Part shown: piece after piece, positions 9,203 through 18,442 of the stretch
Position numbering within the stretch: the stretch's first letter is position 1
Layout: each line of letters starts with the position of its first letter
Assembly (NCBI GenBank): GCA_945875845.1
Contig: CAMCMB010000006.1
Span: 62,001 to 126,000 of the forward strand
DNA from: Pirellula staleyi DSM 6068
GTDB taxonomy: Bacteria > Planctomycetota > Planctomycetia > Pirellulales > Pirellulaceae
DNA: 64,000 bases
Direction of reading: 5' to 3'
Position numbers and translations under genes: made by a program
Notes under the pieces: model-generated
Database searches by the model: none
What the model was told of the DNA's origin: nothing
The model's input: the letters and a program-made list of their open reading frames with translations, nothing else

Positions 9203-10309
9203 ATGCTCACTCAGAACCTTTCCAGGACAACTTGCACTGTGTGTGTTGTCTTGTCCGCCCTGTTAATCCTGCATCGCTATGTCGATCCTTGCCGAGCCGA
9301 TTCGCCGGACAAGATCGTTTTGGTGGTTGGGGGATTACGCAATTCCGTCGCTATTCCTGCGGTCGAAGCCAAGCTATACGAACCGTTCGGAGCGGAATTC
9401 GATCTCAAGGGCAACCTTTGGATCATCGAAATGGCCTCCGGGAACAGGTTGCTGAAAGTTGCGCCTGACGGCTTGTTAACGCATGTCGCCGGCAAGACCG
9501 AAAAAGGCTTCAGCGGCGATGGAGGATCCGCACTCGCAGCCCAATTCAATGGACCTCACAATTTGGCAGTTCGCCCAGATGGACGAGTGCTGATTGCGGA
9601 TACGTGGAATGGACGTATCCGCCAAGTGGATCCAAAAACGAATCATGTTGAAAGCTTGGCAGGTTATGAAATCGCAATCGACAAAGCCAAAAGCGAGGGC
9701 CCTTATTGCATTACCCTCGACTTCTCTGGGAAAACACTGTTCGTCGCAGACCTGCTGAGGATACATGCAATCGACCTTGAGTCGGGCAAACGTTCCATTG
9801 TTGCCGGGAATGGCGAGAAAGGGATCCCTGTCGACGGGTCCGTCGCGGCAAAGGCTCCCTTGGTTGACCCAAGAGCGGTTGCAGCGGATCGCTTGGGGAA
9901 TGTCTACATCCTCGAACGTGGTGGCCATGCACTGCGCGTCGTAAATGCACAAGGCAAAATCAGAACGGTCGTAAACACACTTGGCAAGAAGGGAGTGAGC
10001 GAACCACTTGGCCTTGCTGCCGACGCGAAATTGAACGGCCCCAAACACCTCTGCATCGATCTGCAAAATCGGGTGATCATCGCGGACTCTGAAAACAACC
10101 TAGTTGTGCTTTACAGTCCAAAAGAGGAAACCGTACGACGCATTGCAGGTACGGGGCAAGTTGGCCGTGATGGAATCGGCGGTGATCCCCTGCAATGCCA
10201 ACTCGCGCGGCCACACGGGGTGAGCATTCACCCCACGACTGGCCAACTATTCATTACCGATAGTTACAACGATCGCATTCTGAAAATAGAAACGGATCGA
10301 AGCAATTAG
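9203..10309 (+). CDS. Exported NHL-repeat beta-propeller protein
   Basis: This 368-residue protein has a probable signal peptide (about 1-31, hydrophobic core VCVVLSALLILH, ending CRADS). NHL repeats follow, each with the pattern of a hydrophobic strand, a glycine and a D-x-x-N-x-R-like turn: LAVRPDGRVLIADTWNGRIR, AADRLGNVYILERGGHALR, CIDLQNRVIIADSENNLV and VSIHPTTGQLFITDSYNDRI. Interleaved VAGNGEKGIPVDG-type segments are typical of the family. NHL propellers bind ligands or proteins and some act as lyases or hydrolases, but no catalytic residues were identified. It is the last gene of the plus-strand set and is separated from the WD40 gene by 130 bp, so co-transcription is possible but less certain. 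Confidence 0.82.
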   Translation: MLTQNLSRTTCTVCVVLSALLILHRYVDPCRADSPDKIVLVVGGLRNSVAIPAVEAKLYEPFGAEFDLKGNLWIIEMASGNRLLKVAPDGLLTHVAGKTEKGFSGDGGSALAAQFNGPHNLAVRPDGRVLIADTWNGRIRQVDPKTNHVESLAGYEIAIDKAKSEGPYCITLDFSGKTLFVADLLRIHAIDLESGKRSIVAGNGEKGIPVDGSVAAKAPLVDPRAVAADRLGNVYILERGGHALRVVNAQGKIRTVVNTLGKKGVSEPLGLAADAKLNGPKHLCIDLQNRVIIADSENNLVVLYSPKEETVRRIAGTGQVGRDGIGGDPLQCQLARPHGVSIHPTTGQLFITDSYNDRILKIETDRSN

Positions 10310-10313
10310 ACTC

Positions 10314-10364
10314 GGCAGGGTAAGCAGATGGGCAGGGTAAGCAGATGGGCAGGGTAAGCTTACG
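10314..10364. repeat. 17-bp tandem repeat, three copies
   Basis: GGCAGGGTAAGCAGATG occurs at 10314-10330 and 10331-10347, and a diverged third copy ends in CTTACG at 10348-10364. It lies between the convergent NHL and alpha-E genes. It shares the GGGTAAGC core with the 38.7 kb repeat. Confidence 0.8.
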
Positions 10365-10408
10365 AACCGTCTGACCCGCTCATTGCTCGGAATCTTAATT
10401 GCCGTACC

Positions 10409-11365
10409 CTACGACGCGACCGGTACCACTTCAAAGAACAACCCTGAAATCGCATCCCCTGCCAGATTGAGCTTTGTCTGGAAATCATCGATGAACTCAT
10501 GGAGACCAATATTCATGACTTCGTCAATGTGCAAAAAATCAAGTTCCGCTCGGAGTCGACCTAAATACTGCTCAGGCTTGTTTTGGAAGTTGCCCGCCGT
10601 ACCACCCGTGATCGCAAGCAGCGATTGCTCCGCGCGCGAAATGCAAAATCGAATCGCTCGCGGAAAATCTCGGTCTAGAAGCATAAAAGCAGCAACCTGC
10701 TTAGGCGAAATGCGCCCGTGACGACGCCGGTACATTTCAAGTGCACTTGTGCTTTTGAGCAACATTCCCCATTGGCTAATGTCGATCGGTGTCCCAACAT
10801 CGCTCACGTCGGGGAGCAAAAGGTAGTACTTCACGTCCAGGATGCGCGATGTCTTGTCCGCTCGCTCCAGCAACGCACCGAGTCGACCGAAGTTCCATGC
10901 TTCGCCGTGTGACATGGTGCTGTAGGTCACTCCCTCCAGCAAGTAGCCAGCTTGGCGAATGCGTCCGAAGAACTCGAACGGAGAGTCGATCGCCTTGGAA
11001 TCGTGCCGGTGGTCTCGTACAAACAGATAAAATTTGTTGAGCTCCTCCCACATTTGACTGCTGAGCATTTCTCGACTGGTTCTTGCGTTTTCCCTGGCCA
11101 TTTTGAGGCACGACAAGATCGAGTTTGGGTTTCGTTCGTCAAACGTCAAGAAGCGAATCACGCTCGCTTGATTCACTTCGTCGTAGTGTTCGTGATACAC
11201 TTCCTGATCGCCCGTGGTGTAAATCAACGGCTCCCATTGCTGATAGCGGTCGAGTCCGAGCCCCAGAGTCAAATTGAGTGTAACATCGATAAAGCGAGCC
11301 ACATTCTCGGCGCGTTCGATATAACGCCGCATCCAAAAAATTGAGTCCGCTACGCGAGATAACAT
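10409..11365 (-). CDS. Alpha-E domain protein (DUF403)
   Basis: This 318-residue, all-helical cytoplasmic protein belongs to the alpha-E (DUF403) family. The characteristic start MLSRVADSIFWMRRYIERAE is present, as are ARENARTSREMLSSQMWEELN (about 90-111) and the C-terminal half with RAIRFCISRAEQSLLAI. In many bacteria alpha-E proteins are encoded next to circularly permuted ATP-grasp proteins, and the pair is proposed to take part in amide-bond formation or peptide modification. That function is a comparative-genomics prediction and has not been proven. Here it lies 44 bp downstream of such an ATP-grasp gene on the same strand. The transglutaminase gene that usually completes the set is not adjacent. 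The length is normal and no irregularity was seen. Confidence 0.9.
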   Translation of the reverse strand: MLSRVADSIFWMRRYIERAENVARFIDVTLNLTLGLGLDRYQQWEPLIYTTGDQEVYHEHYDEVNQASVIRFLTFDERNPNSILSCLKMARENARTSREMLSSQMWEELNKFYLFVRDHRHDSKAIDSPFEFFGRIRQAGYLLEGVTYSTMSHGEAWNFGRLGALLERADKTSRILDVKYYLLLPDVSDVGTPIDISQWGMLLKSTSALEMYRRRHGRISPKQVAAFMLLDRDFPRAIRFCISRAEQSLLAITGGTAGNFQNKPEQYLGRLRAELDFLHIDEVMNIGLHEFIDDFQTKLNLAGDAISGLFFEVVPVAS

Positions 11366-11409
11366 TCAAACCACCTGTCATTTGTGTTTTCGATTGTCGG
11401 CATGGAAAA

Positions 11410-12930
11410 TTATTGACTATCGGCTTCGCTTCTCAGAACCCAAGTATCTTTGCTGCCACCACCTTGGGACGAGTTGACGACAATCGAACCCTTCACGAGC
11501 GCAACGCGAGTCAGTCCACCCGGTACGATATAAATATCTTCACCAAAAAGAATGTACGGCCTCAGATCGACGTGCCGGCCCTCTAACTTGTCGCCGCACA
11601 AGGTAGGCACGGTCGACAAGGCCACCATCGGCTGGGCCACATAATTTCTCGGATTGCTCAATATCAACTCGCGGTACTTTTCGAGCTGGTCTTTTGTCGC
11701 GTTGGGGCCGATCAGGATTCCGTATCCACCGGACTCATTTGCGGGCTTGATGACCAGCTTATGCATGTTCTCTAAGACATACTTGCGTTCGGTTTCGTCC
11801 GCACACATGAAGGTTTCCACGTTGGGAAGAATCATGTCTTCACCTAAATAGTATTTGATCATCTTGGGAACGAACGCATACACGGCTTTGTCATCTGCGA
11901 CACCGGTTCCGGGAGCATTCACGAGCGCAACTTTGCCCGTGCGATATACCCCCATCAAGCCCTTGACCCCCAGCGTTGAATCGGGGCGAAGGCACTCGGG
12001 ATCCAAGAAGTCGTCATCGATTCTGCGATAGATTACGTCGACTCGTTTCAAGCCACGCGTGGTCCGCATGTGGACGTAACCGTCTTTGACCATCAAGTCC
12101 GAGCCTTGAACAAGTTCCACGCCCATTTGCTGGGCAAGGAAGCAATGTTCAAAATAAGCCGAGTTGTGGATTCCAGGGGAGAGCACGACCACGGTTGGCT
12201 CGTTCGCGGCTGGAGGGGCAATGTACTGCAGCATCTTGAGCAAGTGCTCCGGATACGTCTCAACGGGCAGAATATTCCGCCCTTCAAATAACTGCGGAAA
12301 CGTCCGCTTCATCACCTCGCGGTTCTCAATGACATAGGAAACACCAGAAGGGCAACGCAAGTTATCTTCTAAAACATAAATCTGCCCGTCCCCGCCGCGA
12401 ACCAAGTCGGTGCCCGTGATGTGGCACCATATCCCGCGTTGTGGATTCATCCCTTGAATCTGCTTGAGGTATCCTTTGCTGGATTGAATCATGTACTCAG
12501 GCATAACGCCATCGCGAATGATCTTTTGATCGTGATACATGTCGTCTATGAACATGTTCAACGCGGTAATACGCTGTTTCAGCCCCCGCTCTACGTAGAG
12601 CCATTCCGATTCCAGGATCACGCGAGGGATCAAATCGAACGGCCAAACCTTTTCGGTACCAGCCGAGTGCCCATAGACGTTAAACGTAATGCCCATGTTG
12701 AGCAATTCATGGTCTGCCGAACCCTGTCGGCGCTGCAACTCGCCAAGAGGCATGCTGGCCAGTTTCTCGACTAAAAACTCGACCCCCGCTCTCGCTTTCT
12801 CCGGACCGGTAAACATTTCATCGAAAAAGCCTCGCGTGTCATACTGTGAGATTCCCAACGGGTCTAGCAGTCGCAGGTCTGCGGCAATTTGTTCCATGGT
12901 CATCCCGGGCGATTGGCTTTGCTGATTCAT
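11410..12930 (-). CDS. Circularly permuted ATP-grasp protein (DUF404/DUF407 type)
   Basis: The protein has 506 residues and is predicted to be cytoplasmic. The family is an ATP-dependent carboxylate-amine ligase fold with permuted strand order. Visible landmarks are the N-terminal [20 protein letters not shown] and the nucleotide-binding stretch [19 protein letters not shown] at about 186-205. The segments [39 protein letters not shown]-like sequence and [18 protein letters not shown] (about 395) follow, and the C-terminal [19 protein letters not shown] closes the core. It precedes the alpha-E gene, giving the order ATP-grasp then alpha-E. It is divergent from the methyltransferase gene, with a 268 bp shared upstream region in which no operator was recognised. 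The substrate of this ligase family is unknown. Confidence 0.9.
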   Translation of the reverse strand: MNQQSQSPGMTMEQIAADLRLLDPLGISQYDTRGFFDEMFTGPEKARAGVEFLVEKLASMPLGELQRRQGSADHELLNMGITFNVYGHSAGTEKVWPFDLIPRVILESEWLYVERGLKQRITALNMFIDDMYHDQKIIRDGVMPEYMIQSSKGYLKQIQGMNPQRGIWCHITGTDLVRGGDGQIYVLEDNLRCPSGVSYVIENREVMKRTFPQLFEGRNILPVETYPEHLLKMLQYIAPPAANEPTVVVLSPGIHNSAYFEHCFLAQQMGVELVQGSDLMVKDGYVHMRTTRGLKRVDVIYRRIDDDFLDPECLRPDSTLGVKGLMGVYRTGKVALVNAPGTGVADDKAVYAFVPKMIKYYLGEDMILPNVETFMCADETERKYVLENMHKLVIKPANESGGYGILIGPNATKDQLEKYRELILSNPRNYVAQPMVALSTVPTLCGDKLEGRHVDLRPYILFGEDIYIVPGGLTRVALVKGSIVVNSSQGGGSKDTWVLRSEADSQ

Positions 12931-13198
12931 GAAGTTTGGGGTCGATTTCCGAGAATTCTACAAAAGTGGGCACTTCGAAGCAGCGCAGTTTGCCGAAAAA
13001 GACTGCGTTTGGCAAATTTGTTTGCACAAATAATTGGCATCTGTCGGCCGCAACGCGACCGCAGTAACGTATATCATTGGGTTTATTGCAGATCAAGATA
13101 CTTATTTTGGTTGACTGCAAATAGAGAGCCATGGTCTGCTCGCCGAAGAAAACCATTGCCAATCGTTCCATTCGAGGTTACTACAACTAGGTTGGTCC

Positions 13199-14491
13199 AT
13201 GTTTACGGTTCACGACTACTCTTGGCTCGATTCTCCGGAATCGCAAAGGCACTGGCAAGCGATGGCTCAGGACCCGTCCGTGCCCGCCTCGGTCATTCTG
13301 AAACAACTTCGCCATTCTCTAACGATCCCGCAGGCTTCACTGTTGTTGGAACAGTACGAACTGCTAAACGCATCGCGAAAAAAAGTGGCGAACCCAGTTG
13401 ATTGGTTTTGGACTCGACAACTCCTTGAGCAATCCAGCGACGAAGAAACTGCCTCGGAAGCCGCTATGGACTTTCCCGGTGAGGCCCTCGTGCATGACAT
13501 CTGCTGCGGCGCCGGCGCGGATTCCATTGCCATTGCCCGGCGAGGAATTTCCGTGAGCGCATCCGATCGATCGTCCATCGCGTGCTATTTGACCCGGCGC
13601 AACGCATTGTCTCACAAGCTCAACATTGATGTGACCGAGGCCTCGGCAGAGGAATGCGAAATTGACCCCAGCGGTTATGTGCATATCGATCCTGACCGCC
13701 GATCCGATGGTCGTCGTTTTAGCAATCTAGAGTCTCTATCGCCTTCTTGGGAAGCCGTTCGCAAAATCTCGGAAAACTGTTTGGGTATGTCGCTCAAATT
13801 AGCGCCTGGCATGCGATTGGATTCCAGCACGAAAGCTCAAATGGACCGGCCCCCCGAGTCGATTCGGTTTCTTTCCAAAGAGGGCTCGGTGCGTCAACAG
13901 CGCTGGTATTGGGGAATCGAACGATGGCCTCGCAATTCCATCACGCTGAGCCTCTACCTGAACGAACCTGCATTTCAACGCGCAGTGCACTTTCATTCGA
14001 AAAAACTCGCCACAAACAGTCTCGATCCCGTGAAGCACCGAGGCTGGTTTCACGAATCGTTCCTCGAGTCCGAATGTCAAGTAAGGAGGGTGGGCAGTTC
14101 CGTCGTTGTGAATGCCCTTCATCACTACATTGCGGACTACGATCCCTCGGTTCGCGCTGCCGAACTATCGCCCCAATTCGCTTCCCGATATGGTTGGCAG
14201 TTGCTTAGCTCGAACAGCGGTTACATCACGTCGCAAGATCGAATGGTGCATCCGATGGTTCGTTGGTTCGAAGTGATCGAGAACTTGCCACTCGATCGCA
14301 GACAACTCAAAGCCTTTGCCAAGAACGTGAGGACCCGCAGCTGGGAACTCAAGAGTCGCGGAATCGATTTGGATTTGGAACAAGTGCGAAAAGGTCTCCC
14401 AACGGATCGCTCCAGCACGACTCAAACCACGATTCTGTTCACAAAAATAGGCGAACAACACCGCGCAATCGTTTGCAAAGAAGTCGATTGA
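13199..14491 (+). CDS. SAM-dependent methyltransferase with THUMP-like C-terminal domain
   Basis: This 430-residue cytoplasmic protein has a Rossmann methyltransferase core in its middle. The SAM-binding glycine motif is VHDICCGAGADSIAIARRG near 99-117, followed by VSASDRSSIACYLTRRNA and VHIDPDRRSDGRRF (about 160-173). The helical N-terminal region carries TRQLLEQSSDEE. The C-terminal third resembles the THUMP-like domain found in this group (GWQLLSSNSGYI, FEVIENLPLDRRQLKAFAK, WELKSRGIDLDLEQVRKGLP). Related proteins are predicted RNA methyltransferases, inferred from the THUMP-like domain; the target is unknown. The catalytic segment reads HIDPDRR, not the NPPY motif of N6-adenine enzymes. 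It stands alone between divergent and convergent neighbours, ending one base before the stop of the small gene on the other strand. Confidence 0.8.
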   Translation: MFTVHDYSWLDSPESQRHWQAMAQDPSVPASVILKQLRHSLTIPQASLLLEQYELLNASRKKVANPVDWFWTRQLLEQSSDEETASEAAMDFPGEALVHDICCGAGADSIAIARRGISVSASDRSSIACYLTRRNALSHKLNIDVTEASAEECEIDPSGYVHIDPDRRSDGRRFSNLESLSPSWEAVRKISENCLGMSLKLAPGMRLDSSTKAQMDRPPESIRFLSKEGSVRQQRWYWGIERWPRNSITLSLYLNEPAFQRAVHFHSKKLATNSLDPVKHRGWFHESFLESECQVRRVGSSVVVNALHHYIADYDPSVRAAELSPQFASRYGWQLLSSNSGYITSQDRMVHPMVRWFEVIENLPLDRRQLKAFAKNVRTRSWELKSRGIDLDLEQVRKGLPTDRSSTTQTTILFTKIGEQHRAIVCKEVD

Positions 14492-14492
14492 T

Positions 14493-14789
14493 CTACGGCT
14501 CGACCAGTTCGTAGAGGCCGCGACCGGCTCGTTTAAGTTTCCCTTGCTCGGTCAACTCTTCCCAAACATCCCTGGCAAATTGGTTGGGTGGTGTGATGGC
14601 AACGACTCCGGATCTCCCGCCGCCTGACATCGGGCCGTGCCCAAGGCGAGACTCATCGTCTAGTTTCATCAATTTGATACGCTTTCGAAATGCCTTCATG
14701 GCTAGCCGCAACTCTTCTTTTCTAGCCGCAGCCTTCGCAATCGCATCGGGATCAACTTCAGCATTTGTATCACCGCTCAGATCCGACAT
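14493..14789 (-). CDS. Small protein of unknown function with GHGPMSGGGRSG motif
   Basis: About 98 residues if started at the ATG at 14787-14789; the frame stays open upstream to 14882. The internal start is preferred because GAAGG lies ten bases before it and because the upstream 31 residues look unlike the rest. The protein is soluble. A lysine/arginine-rich helix spans about 14-45 (KAAARKEELRLAMKAFRKRI). It is followed by a glycine-rich segment LGHGPMSGGGRSGVVAI and a C-terminal helix and strand (VWEELTEQGKLKRAGRGLYE) that resembles half of a winged-helix fold. No known family was recognised. It is convergent with the methyltransferase gene and divergent from the sulfatase-esterase gene. 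Confidence 0.65.
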   Translation of the reverse strand: MSDLSGDTNAEVDPDAIAKAAARKEELRLAMKAFRKRIKLMKLDDESRLGHGPMSGGGRSGVVAITPPNQFARDVWEELTEQGKLKRAGRGLYELVEP

Positions 14790-14945
14790 CACATGGATAC
14801 CTTCTTGAAAGTTAGGTTCGTTCGAGAAACAATTGTCGTAACCGCAGTCTGCCCACGCTCGCCACAGTGTACCTGAAGACACAATCGGTTAAAACAATAG
14901 GACAGATTCTAGATCCCGTTTTTAGCATACAGGCGCAATTCCATC

Positions 14946-17243
14946 ATGCAGCAAGACCTTTTGTCATTTCCCATTCGAATACTGATATGCCTGGGATTGT
15001 TCTGCGGCCTTGCGCGTGCCGGAGATTCCATCGAATCAAAACCCACCCCAAACGATCGCCCAAACATCATCGTCTTCTTAACCGACGACCAAGGTTGGGG
15101 AGATCTGGGTTGTTACGGACACAAACGCATTCTCTCTCCGAATGTCGATCGCTTCGCTCGCGAGGGCTTGCGTTTGACACAATGTTATTCGGCTTGCTCG
15201 GTTTGTTCTCCATCTCGCTCCGCAATCTTGACGGGGCGTACTCCGTACCGAAACGGGGTTTGGCGATGGATACCCGAGGGCAGTCAGTATCACCTGAGAA
15301 CGAGTGAAGTGACCATCGCAACGTTGTTGAAGAAAAGTGGATACGATACTTGCCATGCGGGCAAGTGGCATTTGAATGGCAAGTTCAACTCCTCCGAACA
15401 ACCTCAGCCAAACGATCACGGCTTCGATCATTGGCTCGCAACGCAGAACAATGCTGCGCCAAATCATCTCAATCCAACGAACTTCGTTCGAAATGGTCAA
15501 ATGGCGGGTCCCATGCAAGGTGCAAGCAGCATGATCTGCGTGGACGAAGCGATCGGTTGGCTCAAGGGCCGCAACGATCCTACGAAGCCGTTTTTCTTAA
15601 CCGTATGGACGCATGAGCCTCATCAACCGATCGAATCCGCCCAAGAGTTTCTCAATCTTTACGCTGACATCGCAGATCCAGAACTCCGTCAACATCATGC
15701 CAATATCTCTCAGATGGATGCCGCCTTTGGAAAACTGATGAAATCCGTCGATGAAATGGGAATTCGCGATCAGACCTTTGTCATTTTCACAGCAGACAAT
15801 GGCCCAGAGGGAGATGGAGACAAAGGTCGAACACGAGGATCAACCGGTGGACTGCGAGGTCGAAAGCGTCATACACACGAAGGAGGGATTCGCGTCCCTG
15901 GGATCGTTCGCTGGCCCGGCAAAGTCAAAGCCGGCACGACCAACGACACTCCGATCGTTGGCACCGACATCTTTTCGACAGTGTGCGACATCGCCGGGGT
16001 TTCGCTCCCGAACGACCGCGTTATCGACGGCGCAAGCATGACGCCTGTCTTTCAGGACATGCCGATCGCGAGATCGCAGCCCCTCTATTGGCGCAATCAT
16101 CTCGCGCCAGAAAATTATCGAGTTGCATTGCGCGATGGCGACTGGAAGATTATCGGCTCCGATAACTTGACCGCATTCGAACTTTACAACATCCAAGAGG
16201 ACACGCAGGAAACGGCAGACCTTTCTGCAAAGTACCCAGATCAATTTTCCGAGCTGCGCGAAAAACTTATCAAGCATGATGGTTCCGTTTTGAAAGATGG
16301 CCCCGATTGGTGGAAGCAGGAAGAGTTTGAGCCCAAAAAAGCGGCAAAGAAACCCAAGTCCACCGAACCCAAGAGCGATACTAAACCAACCAAGAGCCCC
16401 AATGCGAGAGTAGAAATACAAGGTGCGAATGCGGAGGTCTACAAATCCCCTGACGGATATGATCTCAATCTTTATTTGTTTCAACCCGAGGGGCATGACC
16501 CGACCAAGGATAAACGACCTGCAGTAGTCTTCTTCTTTGGGGGCGGTTGGGTCGGAGGGGAACCGACGCAATTCGAGCAACATGCTCGCTACTTGGCCAG
16601 TCGCGGCATGGTGGCTGCAGTCGCCGATTATCGCGTCAAGAGTCGGCAGGGCGCAACACCGCGAGACTGCGTTGCGGATGGTAAGTCGGCCGTTCGCTAT
16701 TTGCGAACGCATGCATCCCGGCTCGGCATCGATCCAGATCGCATCGCCGCTGGCGGTGGTTCGGCGGGAGGACATGTAGCGGCTGCAACCGCGACACTTC
16801 CCAAACTGGACGACCCTGCAGATGATATCTCCATCTCATCCAGACCGAATGCATTGGTGCTATTCAATCCGGTTTTCGACAACGGGCCGGACGGCGGTTG
16901 GTCGCACACGCTAGTCAAAGATTATTGGCAAGACATCTCACCTGCACACAATATCGATGCCAAGTGCCCACCGGCCATTGTGTTTCTGGGTGACAAGGAT
17001 TCGTTGATTCCCGTCGCGACTGCCAAACGTTTCCAAGCCAACATGCGGGCCTTTCAAATTGACTCGGAATTGCATCTGTATGCCGGGCAACCGCACGGAT
17101 TTTTTAACGAGAGCAAAGGGGGAAAAGAGATCTTTCTCGATACCCTAGCCAAAATGGATGCGTTTCTCGTCGGTCATCATTTTCTCAAGGGCACTCCGAC
17201 CGAGGCACAGTTTAAGTCCGCATCGAAATCCAAGGTCAAGTAG
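14946..17243 (+). CDS. Exported sulfatase fused to an alpha/beta-hydrolase (esterase) domain
   Basis: This 765-residue two-domain enzyme has a signal peptide (about 1-26, ending LARAG). Residues 35-445 form a type I sulfatase. The metal site is IVFLTDDQGWGDLGCYG, and the formylglycine cysteine lies in SVCSPSRSAILTGR near residue 83. HAGKWHLNG and ADNGPEGDGDKG are the other conserved blocks. A lysine/proline-rich linker (about 452-480) leads to an esterase domain. This has an oxyanion loop FFFGGGWVGGE, nucleophile motif GGGSAGGH, acid in LGDKDSLIP and histidine in GQPHGF. The family reaction would be removal of sulfate and an ester group, presumably from polysaccharides, outside the cytoplasm. 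Formylglycine maturation needs a separate enzyme not seen here. The gene is monocistronic, with divergent neighbours upstream. Confidence 0.9.
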   Translation: MQQDLLSFPIRILICLGLFCGLARAGDSIESKPTPNDRPNIIVFLTDDQGWGDLGCYGHKRILSPNVDRFAREGLRLTQCYSACSVCSPSRSAILTGRTPYRNGVWRWIPEGSQYHLRTSEVTIATLLKKSGYDTCHAGKWHLNGKFNSSEQPQPNDHGFDHWLATQNNAAPNHLNPTNFVRNGQMAGPMQGASSMICVDEAIGWLKGRNDPTKPFFLTVWTHEPHQPIESAQEFLNLYADIADPELRQHHANISQMDAAFGKLMKSVDEMGIRDQTFVIFTADNGPEGDGDKGRTRGSTGGLRGRKRHTHEGGIRVPGIVRWPGKVKAGTTNDTPIVGTDIFSTVCDIAGVSLPNDRVIDGASMTPVFQDMPIARSQPLYWRNHLAPENYRVALRDGDWKIIGSDNLTAFELYNIQEDTQETADLSAKYPDQFSELREKLIKHDGSVLKDGPDWWKQEEFEPKKAAKKPKSTEPKSDTKPTKSPNARVEIQGANAEVYKSPDGYDLNLYLFQPEGHDPTKDKRPAVVFFFGGGWVGGEPTQFEQHARYLASRGMVAAVADYRVKSRQGATPRDCVADGKSAVRYLRTHASRLGIDPDRIAAGGGSAGGHVAAATATLPKLDDPADDISISSRPNALVLFNPVFDNGPDGGWSHTLVKDYWQDISPAHNIDAKCPPAIVFLGDKDSLIPVATAKRFQANMRAFQIDSELHLYAGQPHGFFNESKGGKEIFLDTLAKMDAFLVGHHFLKGTPTEAQFKSASKSKVK

Positions 17244-17293
17244 GTTGAATTGACCGCGTTGCTTTCCCGTCGGGTAGTGTATGCAATTTCATC

Positions 17294-17531
17294 GGGTGGG
17301 CGAGAGCAACCGGGACGGCGAGAACAACCGGGAGGGCGAGATCAACTGGGAGGGCGAGAACAACTGGGAGGGCGAGAACAACTGGGAGGGCGAGGCTCCT
17401 GCCGAGCTTTTGCCGCCATGGTTCGGCAGGAGCCTCACCCTCCCTTGCAATGAAAACGCCATGGTTCGGCAGGAGCCTCACCCTCCCTTGCACTGAAAAC
17501 GCCATGGTTCGGCAGGAGCCTCACCCCTCCG
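17294..17531. repeat. Two nested tandem arrays: 18-bp unit (5.6 copies) and 43-bp unit (2.6 copies)
   Basis: The first array is an 18-bp unit, consensus GGGAGGGCGAGAACAACT, at 17294-17383. A partial sixth copy turns into GGGAGGGCGAGGCTCCTGCC. The second is a 43-bp unit beginning ATGGTTCGGCAGGAGCCTCA at 17418, 17461 and 17504 (the last incomplete). The end of the first array and the start of the second are complementary (GAGGCTCCTGCCGA against TCGGCAGGAGCCTC), so the region can fold into a hairpin. It fills the gap between the convergent sulfatase-esterase and rhomboid genes. Confidence 0.9.
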
Positions 17532-17573
17532 TTTTTTCAAGTGACCCTTATGTCCCAAATGTTTTTGGCTTCT

Positions 17574-18347
17574 TTACCACAGGCGCTGCGATTTTGGGTC
17601 GCGTTGGTACTGACGGCCTAGTACCGAATCTGGTTCTTCGCGAAGTTGCGATCGGCAAATCAATGCGGCGGCCACACCCGCAAAAAAGCCTCCCACGTGT
17701 GCCAAATATGCGACCCCACCGCTCGATGCCGATGTCGATGCAATCGATCCGTAGCTACTGAACAACTGCATCGCGATCCACATCCCTAAAACGATAATCG
17801 CAGGGACCGTCACCACATGATAAAAAAGCACGGCATTCACTTTGTTGCGTGGAAACAAAACCAAATAGGCACCCATTACTCCCGCAATGGCGCCAGACGC
17901 GCCGAGGTTCGGAATAATGCTATCGGGCGACATCGCAATCTGAGCAAAGCTACCCACCAAGCCTGAAACAAGATAGAAGATCAAGAACCAAAAATGGCCG
18001 AAACGGTGTTCGACATTGTTTCCAAAAATCCATAGATACAACATGTTGCCCGCAATATGCCCAAAGCCACCATGCATGAACATCGAGGATAGCAACGTCA
18101 GCCAAATGATCGGCGGTCCGGGCGCCTGAGGAATCTCAACACGACCTTGACCAGGCACATTGAGCTCCTGTGGTTCAACCAAGTCGATGCCTGTGGTGAT
18201 CTCTTTCGGAATAACACTCCATCCATAAGTGAACGTGGGGTTGGACAATTGGACAAGGAACAAAAGGACATTTGCGGCCAACAACGCGTAGGTGACAAAG
18301 GCCGGGGTACTAACTTCACGATCGTCGTCACTAATGGGAAAGAGCAT
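17574..18347 (-). CDS. Rhomboid family intramembrane serine protease
   Basis: This 257-residue polytopic membrane protein belongs to a family that cleaves membrane-anchored substrates within the bilayer. About six to seven hydrophobic segments are visible. The catalytic serine is Ser151 in LGASGAIAGVMGAY and the catalytic histidine is His217 in AHVGGFFAGV. The HGGFGHIAGNMLYLWIFG motif (92-109) supplies the conserved HxxxN oxyanion residues. The first helix (17-36) is followed by a soluble loop of about 45 residues rich in prolines. The active site therefore looks complete. No substrate is suggested by the neighbours. The gene is convergent with the sulfatase-esterase gene, with a tandem-repeat region between them. 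Confidence 0.93.
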   Translation of the reverse strand: MLFPISDDDREVSTPAFVTYALLAANVLLFLVQLSNPTFTYGWSVIPKEITTGIDLVEPQELNVPGQGRVEIPQAPGPPIIWLTLLSSMFMHGGFGHIAGNMLYLWIFGNNVEHRFGHFWFLIFYLVSGLVGSFAQIAMSPDSIIPNLGASGAIAGVMGAYLVLFPRNKVNAVLFYHVVTVPAIIVLGMWIAMQLFSSYGSIASTSASSGGVAYLAHVGGFFAGVAAALICRSQLREEPDSVLGRQYQRDPKSQRLW

Positions 18348-18442
18348 TTAGAATTCTTGTTATTTTGATAAGGGAAAGTCCTAGCCCGCAGAGCTGCGAT
18401 TGTTAGGACGGAAGTGGGCTAGCGCCCTTCGGCACTAATTTT

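Noticed and set aside
15840-16775. A 311-codon minus-strand ORF inside the sulfatase-esterase gene
   Set aside because: It is antisense to a two-domain enzyme with complete active sites.
17294-17531. The tandem arrays considered as a CRISPR array
   Set aside because: The units are directly adjacent with no spacers, and no cas genes are present.
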